From assembly GCF_005503625.1 (NCBI RefSeq), contig NZ_SCMX01000020.1, positions 32,112 through 96,111 on the forward strand: a stretch of 64,000 bases of DNA, read 5' to 3'. The notes under the pieces were generated by a model. That model made no database searches, had not been told where the DNA came from, and saw only the letters and a program-made list of their open reading frames with translations. Positions within the stretch are counted from its first letter, which is position 1. Every line of letters begins with the position of its first letter. The DNA is from Cupriavidus sp. 2SB. Lineage in GTDB: Bacteria; Pseudomonadota; Gammaproteobacteria; Burkholderiales; Burkholderiaceae. The translations under genes were made by a program, and so were the position numbers. This document shows, piece by piece, positions 53,000-62,120 of the stretch.

Positions 53000-54343
53000 G
53001 TGGCAACTGGCAATGCATCAGTCCCGGAATCACTTGAACAACGCCCCACTCGACAAGCATGGATCGTCGTAGCCCTGCTTTCCGCTTTCATGATGATCAA
53101 CTTTGCCGACAAGGCAATCATTGGCCTAGCCGCAGTGCCGATCATCAATGAGCTAAATCTGACTCATGAAGAGTTCGGCCGTGTTGGCAGCTCGTTTTTC
53201 CTGCTGTTCTCCGTGTCTGCTGTCCTCGGTGGATTCATTGCCAATCGCGTGTCGAGCAAGGTAGTCATTGCTTCGATGGCCTTGCTTTGGGCCGTCGTCC
53301 AGCTCCCGATGCTTGGCGTGGTGACGCTGCCGATGCTAATCGCCAATCGGGTCATCCTCGGTGCGGGCGAAGGTCCGGCCTACCCAGTTGCGCTACACGC
53401 TGTGTACAAATGGTTTTCTGACAAGCAGCGGACTTTCCCTTCCGCGTTGGTTGGTATTGGCTCAGTTCTCGGCACGGGCATCTCTGCGCCGCTCCTGACG
53501 TGGATCATCGTCAGCTACGACTGGCACGTTGCCTTTGGCTTTCTAGGCGTGGTCGGCCTGGTCTGGCTCGTTTTTTGGCTTGTCTTCGGCAAGGAAGGCG
53601 CGGGGTGCACGACCCGTGCGGGAGGGGTTGGATGCAATGAACTTCCAAGAATCCCCTACCGCAAGCTTCTGACCTGTCGTACCGCAGTCGGCTCAATGCT
53701 TGGCTCGTTCTCTGCGTACTGGGCACTCACGCTAGCGGTAATTTGGCTTCCGGTGTTTCTGGTTAAGGGCGTTGGGTACTCAGCCACGCAGGCTGGCTGG
53801 ATAGTGGCCCTACCCTCCGTGGCTCAGATATTTCTCGCGCCTTCCCTCGGCTTCGTTTCACAGCGCCTTCTGGCACGTGGATGGAGCAGTCGCGCTGCAA
53901 GAGGCCTGCTCGGCGGTAGCTGCGTCATGGTCTCGGGTCTCTCCATGATTGGACTTTCCCGCATCGATGGCGGCCTGCTGCAGATCCTGCTGATCATCGG
54001 GAGCTTCGCTACCGGCAGCGTCATGATCAACCTTGGCGCAGCCCTTATCGCAGAAATCAGCCCATCCACCCAACGAGGTGCAATGCTCGGCATCAACAAC
54101 GCCGTCTATACGCTGGCCGGCATTGGCGCCCCGTGGGTCATGGGACACGCAGTGGATCTTGGCGTCGATACCTATGCGGGGTTTCGTTCCGGCTTCGCCT
54201 TCGCCGGCACATTGATTCTCCTGGGTGGCATCACAGCCATCCTCCTGATTCGCCCCAAGCAGGATATCGACAGATTTCAGCAAGGTGCCCAGCGGTCAGA
54301 CGTCGTCGATCAAGGGCAACGATCGGTAGCTCGAATGGGGTAG
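53000..54343 (+). CDS. MFS transporter (anion:cation symporter type)
   Basis: The 447-residue twelve-helix permease starts at a GTG after GGAG. MINFADKAIIGLAAVPII is helix 1 and GAGEGPAYPVALHAVYKWF resembles the anion:cation symporter family for organic acids such as glucarate or phthalate. The operators upstream and the aldehyde dehydrogenase after it place it in the sulfate-ester regulon. It may carry a substrate that the Bug protein binds. Confidence 0.9.
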   Translation: MATGNASVPESLEQRPTRQAWIVVALLSAFMMINFADKAIIGLAAVPIINELNLTHEEFGRVGSSFFLLFSVSAVLGGFIANRVSSKVVIASMALLWAVVQLPMLGVVTLPMLIANRVILGAGEGPAYPVALHAVYKWFSDKQRTFPSALVGIGSVLGTGISAPLLTWIIVSYDWHVAFGFLGVVGLVWLVFWLVFGKEGAGCTTRAGGVGCNELPRIPYRKLLTCRTAVGSMLGSFSAYWALTLAVIWLPVFLVKGVGYSATQAGWIVALPSVAQIFLAPSLGFVSQRLLARGWSSRAARGLLGGSCVMVSGLSMIGLSRIDGGLLQILLIIGSFATGSVMINLGAALIAEISPSTQRGAMLGINNAVYTLAGIGAPWVMGHAVDLGVDTYAGFRSGFAFAGTLILLGGITAILLIRPKQDIDRFQQGAQRSDVVDQGQRSVARMG

Positions 54344-54430
54344 CCGCCGACCGTCTCCCGTGGGGCCGTCCAGCACCCGGTCCACTTCCCCAGCAATCCA
54401 TAGCCAGTTTCAGAACCAACCACACGAGGA

Positions 54431-55969
54431 ATGAAAGTGAACTCTCAAGCCATCCGCATTCAGAACCATATCAATGGCGAGTGGGAAGACGAGGTCGGGG
54501 GACAGTATGTCCCGCTCCGCAATCCTTCCACCGGCCAGGTCATCGGCGAGGTGCCGATTTCCTCCCCCGAGACGTCCCGTCGTGCAGTTGCCGCGGCCGC
54601 TGCCGCGTTCCCCGCCTGGAAAGCAACGCCGCTGCCGAAGCGCATGAACTATATCCACCTCATGCATCAAGCGCTGAAGGACAATCTGGAACCCCTTGCC
54701 CAGGCGGTTGCCGTCGACCAGGGTAAGCACATCGCTGAAGCGCGGGGTGAGGTCGGCCGTGTCATCGAGATCGTTCAAATGGCGTGCGCAATTCCTGCGC
54801 TGATTCAAGGTGAGACGATCCAGGGCATTGCAAACAATATCAATGGCCGTGTGATCAAGGCTCCGATCGGCGTCTTCTGCGGCGTTGCCCCGTTCAACTT
54901 CCCGGCACTGGTTTTTGGCTGGTTTATTCCGTTCGCGATCGGTACCGGAAACACCTTCGTCTACAAGCCGTCCACCGAATCGCCGCTGTTCATGCAGAAG
55001 ATGATGCAACTTCTCGTGGATATCGGACTCCCGAAGGGAGTGGTCAACGTGGTGCATGGTGAGCGCGAGACCGTCGAAGCCTGGTATGACGACGACAATG
55101 TCTCCGGCGTTTGCCTGGTGGGTTCGACCCCCACGGCCCAAGCCATTGCCGCCGGTTGTGGCCGAAATGGCAAGAAGACCATGCTGCTCGGTGGTGCCAA
55201 GAACTTCCTGCTCGCGATGGAAGACGCGCCGATGGACCTGCTCATCGAGAACGTGCTGATGTCGGGTTACGGCTCGGCGGGACAGCGCTGCCTGGCGGTG
55301 TCGAACATTGCCGTTGTGCCAGAGATCTACGACGAGTTCGTCGAACGTCTCGTGGCCGCATCGAAGGACGTCCGCGTGGGCGATGCGACCGACCCCGACG
55401 TCTTTATGGGTCCCGTAATTTCGGCCAAGGCCAAGGAACGCATTGAGCGCTATGTTGACATTGGCGTTGCCGAGGGCGCCACGCTGGCACTTGATGGCCG
55501 GAATCCGTCACTCTCCGCAGGCAACAAGGAAGGCTATTTCGTTGGTCCCACGATCTTCACGAACGTTACGCCGTGCATGCAGATCGCTCGTGAAGAGATC
55601 TTCGGGCCGGTACTGAGCGTCATTAAGATCGGTTGCATCGACTCGGCTCTCGACGCCATCCGCAAGCATAAGCTGGGCAATGGCGCCTGCATCTTCACGC
55701 AGAACACGTACTACACCGAGAAGTTCATCTCCGAAGCTGACGTCGGCATGGTTGGCGTGAACGTAGGAATCTGTGCTCCGCATCCGTACCTGCCCTTCGG
55801 CGGTATCAAGGGTTCCCTGGTCGGCAACAACAAGGTTCAGGGCAAGGACGCGATCGACTTTTTCACGCAGAACAAGGTCGCAACCGTGCGCGTCGTCGCG
55901 CCCGGAGCCAAGCCTGCCGCAGCGGGCAACGTCGGGAATGGTGCAGTTCGTAGCTGTGTGGCGAGCTAA
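54431..55969 (+). CDS. CoA-acylating aldehyde dehydrogenase (MmsA-like)
   Basis: The 512-residue enzyme resembles methylmalonate-semialdehyde dehydrogenase: PFNFPALVFGWF at 154-165, the nucleophile Cys287 in GYGSAGQRCLAVS, and GGAKNF at the place where other aldehyde dehydrogenases have ELGG. The missing base glutamate is typical of CoA-acylating forms, which give acyl-CoA directly. It would turn the aldehyde from the GMC enzyme into an acyl-CoA. It follows the MFS gene by 87 bp. The last residues are atypically long. Confidence 0.9.
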   Translation: MKVNSQAIRIQNHINGEWEDEVGGQYVPLRNPSTGQVIGEVPISSPETSRRAVAAAAAAFPAWKATPLPKRMNYIHLMHQALKDNLEPLAQAVAVDQGKHIAEARGEVGRVIEIVQMACAIPALIQGETIQGIANNINGRVIKAPIGVFCGVAPFNFPALVFGWFIPFAIGTGNTFVYKPSTESPLFMQKMMQLLVDIGLPKGVVNVVHGERETVEAWYDDDNVSGVCLVGSTPTAQAIAAGCGRNGKKTMLLGGAKNFLLAMEDAPMDLLIENVLMSGYGSAGQRCLAVSNIAVVPEIYDEFVERLVAASKDVRVGDATDPDVFMGPVISAKAKERIERYVDIGVAEGATLALDGRNPSLSAGNKEGYFVGPTIFTNVTPCMQIAREEIFGPVLSVIKIGCIDSALDAIRKHKLGNGACIFTQNTYYTEKFISEADVGMVGVNVGICAPHPYLPFGGIKGSLVGNNKVQGKDAIDFFTQNKVATVRVVAPGAKPAAAGNVGNGAVRSCVAS

Positions 55970-55992
55970 CCAGGCTGGTAAGTAGTAAGGAG

Positions 55993-56020
55993 GGGCGCTG
56001 CGTCTGCACCGCCCTTCTTT
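55993..56020 (+). terminator. Terminator after the MmsA-like gene
   Basis: GGGCG pairs with CGCCC around a 12-nt loop and is followed by TTCTTTT, 24 bp after the stop. Confidence 0.55.
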
Positions 56021-56202
56021 TCCATCCTCTTTACTATTATGCGTCGGCATATTTGACCGCACCGCGCCACGCGCTAGTCCAGCACCGGAACGGAATCAAG
56101 CATCGAGAAAGTGCTCCAACCCAACAACCGTAGGTTCAACTTCAAGCTGTCAGCGTCCCGGTCGACGCACGGCCTCGCGTTGATAAAAAACTACAGCAAT
56201 CC

Positions 56203-57384
56203 ATGAAGTTCAATTCCTCTGTCGCCCGCCTCGCCATTGCGCAAGCGCTTTCCGGCGCTAACTCTACGGTCGTCTACGCGACCGGTGCCATCATCGGAAA
56301 CATGCTTTCCCCGCGCCCGGAACTGGCCACGCTACCCATTTCGCTGTTTGTCGTAGGCATGGCGTTGTCCACGCTGCCGGTCGGTGTGCTGGCGCGGCGG
56401 TTCGGTCGCTCCATCGCATTTCTTGCCGGCAACATTTGTGGCGTGCTGGTCGGCATCCTGGCAGCAATAGCACTTGTCAATGAGTCTTTCGCGCTCTACT
56501 GCGTTTCCATGCTGTTCGGGGGAGCTTACGCCGCAGTGGTGCTGACGTTTCGATTTGCGGCCGCCGAGTGTGTCAGTCCTGACGAAAAACCACGTGCCTT
56601 GTCGCTGGTACTGGCGGGCGGGGTGGCCGCAGGAGTGGTCGGTCCTCAGTTGGTAGCGGTAACGATGAATCTGTGGCCTCCTCATGCCTACGCAGTGACC
56701 TATCTGGGCTCGGCAGTCGTCGCGGTTCTCTCGGCGCTCGTGCTGCGTGGCATCAAGTTCCCTGCGCTTACCACGAAACAGCGCGCGAAGGCGGGGCGGT
56801 CAACACGCGAGATTCTGCGTCAACCACAATTTTTGGTTGCCATGCTCTGCGGTGTCGTGAGCTATATGATGATGAACTTCATGATGACATCTGCGCCGCT
56901 GGCGATGGAGCTGTGCGGAATTCCTCGCTTGGATTCGAACTACGGCATCGAGCTGCATGTGATCGCAATGTACGCGCCAAGCTTCTTCACTGGGCGTCTG
57001 ATCGCCCGGTTCGGCTCGTCAGCCGTTGTCCTGACCGGGCTGGCCCTGACCGCACTGGCGGCTTTTGCCGGTATGAGCGGTTTAACCGTGAATCATTTCT
57101 GGATCGCGTTGGTGTTGCTTGGCGTGGGATGGAACTTCGGTTTCCTCGGCGCATCGGCTATGGTTCTGACCTGCCACACGCCTGAAGAGGGTCCACGCGT
57201 GCAATCGTTGAACGATTTTGTCGTGTTCGGCGCCATGGTCCTGGGCTCCTTTGTTTCTGGTAGCCTGCTTGCCACGTTTGGTTGGACAACGGTCACAACT
57301 CTGATCCTGCCTCCCGTCGTGGTTGCCGCGGCTGCGTTGCTGTGGCTTCAGTGGACGAGCGTCGAACCGTCCAAGCAGCACTGA
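56203..57384 (+). CDS. MFS transporter
   Basis: The 393-residue permease has twelve predicted membrane helices. LARRFGRSIAFLAG resembles the loop 2-3 motif of the family. Substrate unknown. It lies alone after the MmsA-like gene with a weak ribosome-binding site. A long inverted repeat follows its stop. Confidence 0.85.
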   Translation: MKFNSSVARLAIAQALSGANSTVVYATGAIIGNMLSPRPELATLPISLFVVGMALSTLPVGVLARRFGRSIAFLAGNICGVLVGILAAIALVNESFALYCVSMLFGGAYAAVVLTFRFAAAECVSPDEKPRALSLVLAGGVAAGVVGPQLVAVTMNLWPPHAYAVTYLGSAVVAVLSALVLRGIKFPALTTKQRAKAGRSTREILRQPQFLVAMLCGVVSYMMMNFMMTSAPLAMELCGIPRLDSNYGIELHVIAMYAPSFFTGRLIARFGSSAVVLTGLALTALAAFAGMSGLTVNHFWIALVLLGVGWNFGFLGASAMVLTCHTPEEGPRVQSLNDFVVFGAMVLGSFVSGSLLATFGWTTVTTLILPPVVVAAAALLWLQWTSVEPSKQH

Positions 57385-57412
57385 GGCCCGCCAAGGGTCT
57401 GTTTACGGGCAT

Positions 57413-57456
57413 CACGTGTGCCGGAGATAGGTGTTTGCATGTCTCCGACACACGTG
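57413..57456. repeat. 15-bp inverted repeat with 14-nt loop
   Basis: CACGTGTGCCGGAGA pairs with TCTCCGACACACGTG with one mismatch, starting 29 bp after the MFS stop. It is longer than a normal terminator and has no T-run. It marks the change to an island-like region: to 58192 no gene is called. Confidence 0.65.
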
Positions 57457-57849
57457 GCAACGTGCCATGAGCAGTTGTTAGGGCTGACGCCTTTAACCAT
57501 CTCCACAAAAGCGGCGACATAGGCAGGTTCCTCGTCACGCGGCGAATGCCGAAATTGATGCTCGTTTGGATGCCTCCCTTGCCAAATGCAGCGCTCGCAA
57601 AGGCATTCCAGTTCCAGCTTCGCTGGAGCGATTTTCGCATTCCTAGAAAAGCCAAGCCACTGTGCGGCTGCGCGGCCACCAAATCTGCTAAGAACGGCTG
57701 CGCCGCCACCGCTCGTAGGAAATATGCTGTCAACTGGTGCCTTGCCTGCGAGCGATTCGAGCGCTTCGGGATGCAAGGCGGCGCGCTGTTCTGAGGCGTA
57801 TATTAGCACCAAGGGGGCTAGTCTCAATGGGTGTTTCAAGCTGATAGAC

Positions 57850-57880
57850 AAAAAAATGCCACGGCCGGAGTGGTCGTGGC
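57850..57880 (-). terminator. Minus-strand Rho-independent terminator
   Basis: On the minus strand a 9-bp stem with one mismatch (GCCACGACC/GGCCGTGGC) and 5-nt loop is followed by A and seven T. No leftward gene ends just before it. Confidence 0.6.
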
Positions 57881-57980
57881 GAAGTCGAATGCTATGGGGC
57901 CGATTTCTCGGCAGGGGCAGAATCTCACGCCCGAGATACGAGAGCATCGCCCAAACGGGGGAAAGCCGCGTGGTACGTAC

Positions 57981-58014
57981 AAAAAGAAAAGGCCACGCAG
58001 GGAAAGGGTGGCCT
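57981..58014 (-). terminator. Second minus-strand terminator
   Basis: On the minus strand AGGCCAC and GTGGCCT form a 7-bp stem with an 11-nt loop, followed by TTTCTTTTT. With the terminator at 57850 and the small stem CGGGAG-TAG-CTCCCG at 58029-58043 it suggests a leftward transcript without a protein gene, or the end of an older gene. Confidence 0.6.
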
Positions 58015-58192
58015 CAAAGGATCAGGAACGGGAGTAGCTCCCGCGCACGAATTATCGCCACGGCCAGTTGTCGATTGCACCCTCCGTAAGCAGTAACGGT
58101 AAGCTTCACCTTCGGACTGATCGCTGCGACGATCACGATTACGAAGCTGTTTATGACTTGGTCTAAGTGCCGCCTAAAGGTAGCTTCTTTCT

Positions 58193-58468
58193 ATGCGCTA
58201 CATCTCCCCCTCCCCCTCCGATCTACAACGGCTGAAGAACGAAATCGACCGCACAGGCGAGCAAATGGCCGAGCTTTTCGGCGTCGCGGGCGGCCAGCAG
58301 TGGCGTAAATACACTGGCGGTGCCCAGCCGCGCGAGATGGCGCCGCAGATGCTGTTCTTCGGCGCGGCGCGCCTGGTACTTTCGGATGACGAACTGCGAC
58401 GCGTGCTCGGTCGCATGCGCGAAATTGGCGCGGAAATCGATCTGACCACCGCGCAGGTCGACTCGTAA
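58193..58468 (+). CDS. Small XRE-like hypothetical protein
   Basis: This 91-residue protein has TGEQMAELFGVAGGQQWRKYTGG, a helix-turn-helix-like region, and APQMLFFGAARLVLSDDEL. Such short proteins are common in plasmids and integrative elements of Burkholderiales, where they are annotated as XRE-like regulators. Function not shown. It is the first coding gene after the MFS/repeat junction. Confidence 0.6.
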   Translation: MRYISPSPSDLQRLKNEIDRTGEQMAELFGVAGGQQWRKYTGGAQPREMAPQMLFFGAARLVLSDDELRRVLGRMREIGAEIDLTTAQVDS

Positions 58469-58477
58469 ACCAACGCT

Positions 58478-58860
58478 CTACTTCGCGGTCGGCGGGTCGT
58501 AGCTGCCCTCGCAGGTGGGCACTGCCCTTGAGGTATCGGCGTGGGCCCGCTTAAGTCCATCTGCCACCATTCCATTCGAATGATGTGGTTGTAGGCTCGG
58601 TCATCAAGGATCGACGCCGGTATAAGCAGTCTCTCGAAGTCCTCGATCAATCCGGGCTTTGTGCGTTCCCCCCATTCCGACAGCGCCTCTGGATGTTCCC
58701 CTTCCTTAACGCTTGATACTGTTCGGGTTGCCGGCTCAGCCAGACCTTAGTGATGCTCTGGGTTTCCCACCCTGAGTGTGCGTAGCCGCGCTGATCGCGG
58801 TGCCGCACTAAGGCCTCTGCTCTCCGCTCAGCCGCGCTTGCTGGGAACAAGTTCGCAGAG
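58478..58860 (-). pseudogene. Frameshifted remnant of an unidentified gene
   Basis: On the minus strand coding-like text continues across frames: SITKVWLSRQPEQYQALRKG in one frame, EHPEALSEWGERTKPGLIE and DDRAYNHIIRMEWWQMDLS in a second, and LKRAHADTSRAVPTCEG to a stop at 58478 in a third. Two frameshifts in about 380 bp point to decay. I do not recognise the family. It lies opposite the gap between two small genes. Confidence 0.4.
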
Positions 58861-58898
58861 TTATCCTCTATTGCCCCTTGTCTTTAACTTGTCCACCT

Positions 58899-59132
58899 AT
58901 GACGAAGACGTCTGAATACGTCGCCGAGTTAGCCGAGCGCGAAGGCGTAGAGTACTCAGCCACATTTGCGGACCAATGGGCGGAGGCCGCTGTCAATGTG
59001 TTGGGCGATGCGATCACGCGAAACGCTACGGATGATCTGCTAGTGGCCTTGGTGCGCGCCGGCAAGCTGTCGGCGCGCGAGATGGTTGCACTAGTCATGG
59101 CACATCATCGGGAACTGAGGCAACCGGCTTAG
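58899..59132 (+). CDS. Small hypothetical protein
   Basis: The 77-residue acidic helical protein (from the ATG at 58899) has ELAEREGVEYSATFADQW and SAREMVALVMAHHRE. No family is recognised. It might be an antitoxin or regulator, but no partner is seen. The ribosome-binding site is poor. Confidence 0.4.
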   Translation: MTKTSEYVAELAEREGVEYSATFADQWAEAAVNVLGDAITRNATDDLLVALVRAGKLSAREMVALVMAHHRELRQPA

Positions 59133-59308
59133 CGCCAGATCAAATGTCCCGCGTCTCCTCTTCCCGTAGCTGAATAACTGGCCGTCGCTTGCCGGTAGAG
59201 TAGAAACGTGGCGCGGTGACGCTAGGTCCAGGCATCGATATTTCCGCCCCTTTCGTTTGGCGGTGCCCTAGTAGCCAGGCCATGGCTCCGTTTCCACATC
59301 CCCTCATC

Positions 59309-59341
59309 GAACCGGACATGCAGATCTCCCGCATCCGGCTC
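59309..59341 (-). ncRNA. Group II intron domain V
   Basis: On the minus strand the segment begins GAGCCGGATGCGGGAG and ends TGTCCGGTTC. This matches the conserved domain V hairpin of group II introns (GAGCCG...CGGTTC). It marks the 3' part of a leftward intron whose reverse-transcriptase fragment lies just upstream on that strand. Confidence 0.75.
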
Positions 59342-59377
59342 TCGGACAAGACTTCACGCCTTCACACACGCCAAGCT

Positions 59378-59746
59378 GCCCCCCGCGCGCTCAGACGTAC
59401 GAGCACGAAGTGCCCGTAGAGGTTAGCTTCCGCCCCTGCGTCGTCTGGTCTTGTGCTTGTTGCGCAGCCACCGGCGCAACCGCGTCGCGGCATAGCTATC
59501 GAGCGCTCGGTATGCACAGCTTGCCGACTGACAAATCGTCCGCTGAGGGGCGAAGCATGCTCCGTACAAATTCCTAGCCAGAGGTGGCAGACGAATCTCT
59601 TGGACAAAGTATCTCAATGAGTAGCGGCAGACCGGGGGGCGGCACACTCTGCTCGTTGCCCCGCGGGTAGCAGCAGCGGAACGGACAGGCCAGGGCATAA
59701 ATCGCCCAGAAGTGGCCATACGTGCCGTAGCGCTGAAAGCGGTCAC
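59378..59746 (-). pseudogene. Remnant of group II intron reverse transcriptase/maturase
   Basis: The minus strand encodes RALDSYAATRLRRWLRNKHK and then, after a frame change, LYGHFVLVRLSARG, the C-terminal maturase segment of group II intron proteins. The reverse-transcriptase domain is missing and the frame is broken, so the element is inactive. Domain V follows at 59309-59341. Confidence 0.7.
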
Positions 59747-59937
59747 TCCACCCCTCGTCAGGATGTACGCTTCCCTCTTGTATTGGCGGAGAGAGCGGCG
59801 CTAAACTCTTTCTCGTCAGTCTCCTCTAGGAGCTGAAGTGGTGCCAGCACGAGCTACTCGGCTGGTTCCCGTGTATGCCTTCTACGGGCGAGCGGGGTTT
59901 CGAAGTTTCCGAAATCTTCCTGAACTCAGGATCGCTC

Positions 59938-60363
59938 ATGCCCTCGACTCTCGCACGTCGGCGCTCCCGCGCCTTTCAATTGCAATCCGGCCATTGCTTC
60001 TATTGCCGCTGCCCCATGTGGGAGCAATCAATGGAAGTTTTCGCTGCAACCTTCCATCTCTCCACTCGACAGGCTCGACACCTTCGATGTACCGCTGAGC
60101 ATCTGCATGCTCGAGTCGATGGCGGCGGTGACTCGCAAAGCAATATTGTGGCCGCCTGCCAGTTCTGTAACGTCCAGCGTCACCGTCGAAGTGCCGCGCT
60201 GGACGCAGCACGTCACAAAAGACACGTTGACCGCCTCATGGCACGGAAACGGTGGCATGCATCCTGGGTCTTCGAGAAGTTGATGCAGCCAGACGGATCT
60301 ATTAAGCCGTCTCCCAAGGCGCCTGCCCGATGCCCCGGAGGAGGTCATACTGAGCTGGGATGA
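59938..60363 (+). CDS. HNH endonuclease
   Basis: The ATG at 59938 is favoured by AGGA 6 nt upstream; 141 residues. The zinc-binding pairs are CFYC (20, 23) and CQFCN (74, 77), with the HNH core TAEHLHARVDGGGDSQSNIVAAC. The enzyme would cut DNA. It lies between the group II intron remnant and a Sir2-HerA operon, so it may belong to a defence or mobile module; a 503-bp gap without a gene separates it from the latter. Confidence 0.8.
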   Translation: MPSTLARRRSRAFQLQSGHCFYCRCPMWEQSMEVFAATFHLSTRQARHLRCTAEHLHARVDGGGDSQSNIVAACQFCNVQRHRRSAALDAARHKRHVDRLMARKRWHASWVFEKLMQPDGSIKPSPKAPARCPGGGHTELG

Positions 60364-60866
60364 GCCACTGCATTGGCTATGGCAATGCCCGCGAAGCGCT
60401 ACGTGGCAATCGAGAGTTGACCGCTGCGTGATGGGCAATTGGGCTCTTCCCGGCCAGTAGCCGACGGTCGGGCGGTTTGCTACGGCAGTCCGTAGTTGTA
60501 CCGGCAATGGTCATCCGGTTGAACTGCCCTGAAAACTCTGATGGCTAGAAAGCGGCACATGGTTCCGTGCGACCAATTTCGTATGGCACCGTTCGGCTCC
60601 TCTGCCAACACTGCACCTTCCCACGTGCGTCACGAATCGTTGCGGGACGTACACACCCCTCTTCGATCCTATCAACGGTCGTTCGATACATGAGATATAA
60701 AGACCGTTTAGTGTCGGCGACCTCTTTCCGGCTCGATACAGGCCGACGGTGATGAACCACTGCAGGAGCCGGAACGGCGATCTGAATGACGAGGTTTTCA
60801 GTGGCAGCCGTGACCCGCAAATGAGAATACGATATGTCGCGCGCGCCGGCGTAAAAAGAGAGTGCA
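60364..60866. other. Gap without gene before the Sir2-HerA operon
   Basis: About 500 bp. A 61-codon frame at 60567 with a LCQHC pair and YMRYKDRLVSATSFRLDTG may be a small protein, but no start site or partner supports it. No clear promoter is seen. Confidence 0.3.
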
Positions 60867-62120
60867 ATGAAAGTCTTCAGTTCTAAAACCAACGGGCAGT
60901 GGCTCGCACAGTTGCCACCACCTGCTCCTGCCGCTGCTGCCGCAGTGGCTCTCGCAGCGCCCGCGCTGGAAGACCCAGCTACCTCCGAAGCGAAGCGCGC
61001 CCTCTCGGACATACTCCGCTGCACCAACTTTGTGGTGCTTTCCGGTCTGGGTACATCCCTGTGCGTACATCCGGCCGTCCAGGGAGGTGCCAAAGCGCCG
61101 ACCATGCGAGATCTCTGGCAACAGGTCGAAGCAGCCCAAAACACTCCGGTGCCACCAGGTGCGGTACCGAAACCCACATTTCAGGGGATTTTGCAGCTAG
61201 TTGGGCATCCGCAGGACAAAACTGACATTGAAGCTCTGCTGTCAAGGTGTCGCCTGGCTGAGTCTTTCCTTGCTGGGGCACAGAAAACCGACGTTGAGGA
61301 CTTTATCGCCAGAGCGGAGGGTGTCATCGTCCAGGCAACGAATTTTCTTTCGGTTAGCCACCCACTCCCCGTTCATACCGAGTTCCTTCGGCGCGCCGCC
61401 CGACGTTCGCAGCGCAAATCCCGGACGAAGGTGTTCACCACTAACTACGACCGCTGCTACGAAGAGGCGGGGCGCCAAGGCCGCTACGTCGTGGTAGATG
61501 GTTTCTCCCATACGGTCCCACCCACGTTCGACGCCATTCATTTCACGTACGAGACCGTGCGCCGTGTGAACGACACGGAGGCTCTCGAGCCAATCCCCAA
61601 CGCATTCCACCTGTACAAGCTCCATGGGTCGGTCGACTGGCAACGTCAGGATTCCGGCGAAATCACCAAATGGACGCAAGGCGGAAAGCCTGTACTGATT
61701 TACCCGCGCAATTCAAAATACGAGTTGGCGTTCGAACAGCCTTATCTGGAGATGATCAGCGCGTTCCAGTCCGCCATGCGTGAGCCCGACACAGGCCTTC
61801 TGGTGGTCGGTTTCGGATTCAACGATAACCACCTTGCTGAACCTATCATGTCGGCGATCCGCTCGAACCTGTCGCTGAAAGTGGTCGTGGTGAGCCCCGG
61901 ACTTACTCCGTGGAATAACGGTCCTGGACAACAAGGGCCCGGAGAATGCGTCACGAACAGGTATCTCGCTTGCCTGCGAGACCTGGCCAATGCTGGCGAC
62001 GCTCGCATCAGTCTGCTTAACTGTGGCTTCGAGCAGATGGTTCCGCTTGTCCCCGACCTTGCCGCGGAGACGGACCTGGAGCGGCATGTGGCAAGACTGC
62101 GCAGCGTCGGTGCAGCATGA
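60867..62120 (+). CDS. SIR2-domain protein of a Sir2-HerA defence system
   Basis: The 417-residue protein has the NAD-binding motif VVLSGLGTSL (59-64), TTNYD at 191-195, the catalytic His253 in LYKLHGSVDW and GFGFNDNHL near 320. Ahead of it is an alanine/proline-rich stretch. In Sir2-HerA anti-phage systems the SIR2 subunit depletes NAD+ on infection. Its stop overlaps the HerA start (ATGA). An AAGAGAG site precedes the ATG. Confidence 0.88.
   Translation: MKVFSSKTNGQWLAQLPPPAPAAAAAVALAAPALEDPATSEAKRALSDILRCTNFVVLSGLGTSLCVHPAVQGGAKAPTMRDLWQQVEAAQNTPVPPGAVPKPTFQGILQLVGHPQDKTDIEALLSRCRLAESFLAGAQKTDVEDFIARAEGVIVQATNFLSVSHPLPVHTEFLRRAARRSQRKSRTKVFTTNYDRCYEEAGRQGRYVVVDGFSHTVPPTFDAIHFTYETVRRVNDTEALEPIPNAFHLYKLHGSVDWQRQDSGEITKWTQGGKPVLIYPRNSKYELAFEQPYLEMISAFQSAMREPDTGLLVVGFGFNDNHLAEPIMSAIRSNLSLKVVVVSPGLTPWNNGPGQQGPGECVTNRYLACLRDLANAGDARISLLNCGFEQMVPLVPDLAAETDLERHVARLRSVGAA

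Noticed and set aside
57348..57947. A 199-codon minus-strand frame after the MFS gene
   Set aside because: It runs through a long inverted repeat and a terminator and overlaps the MFS 3' end; no homology is evident.
57586..58089. A 167-codon plus-strand frame
   Set aside because: Composition is low-complexity serine/arginine, with no ribosome-binding site, and it crosses two minus-strand terminators.
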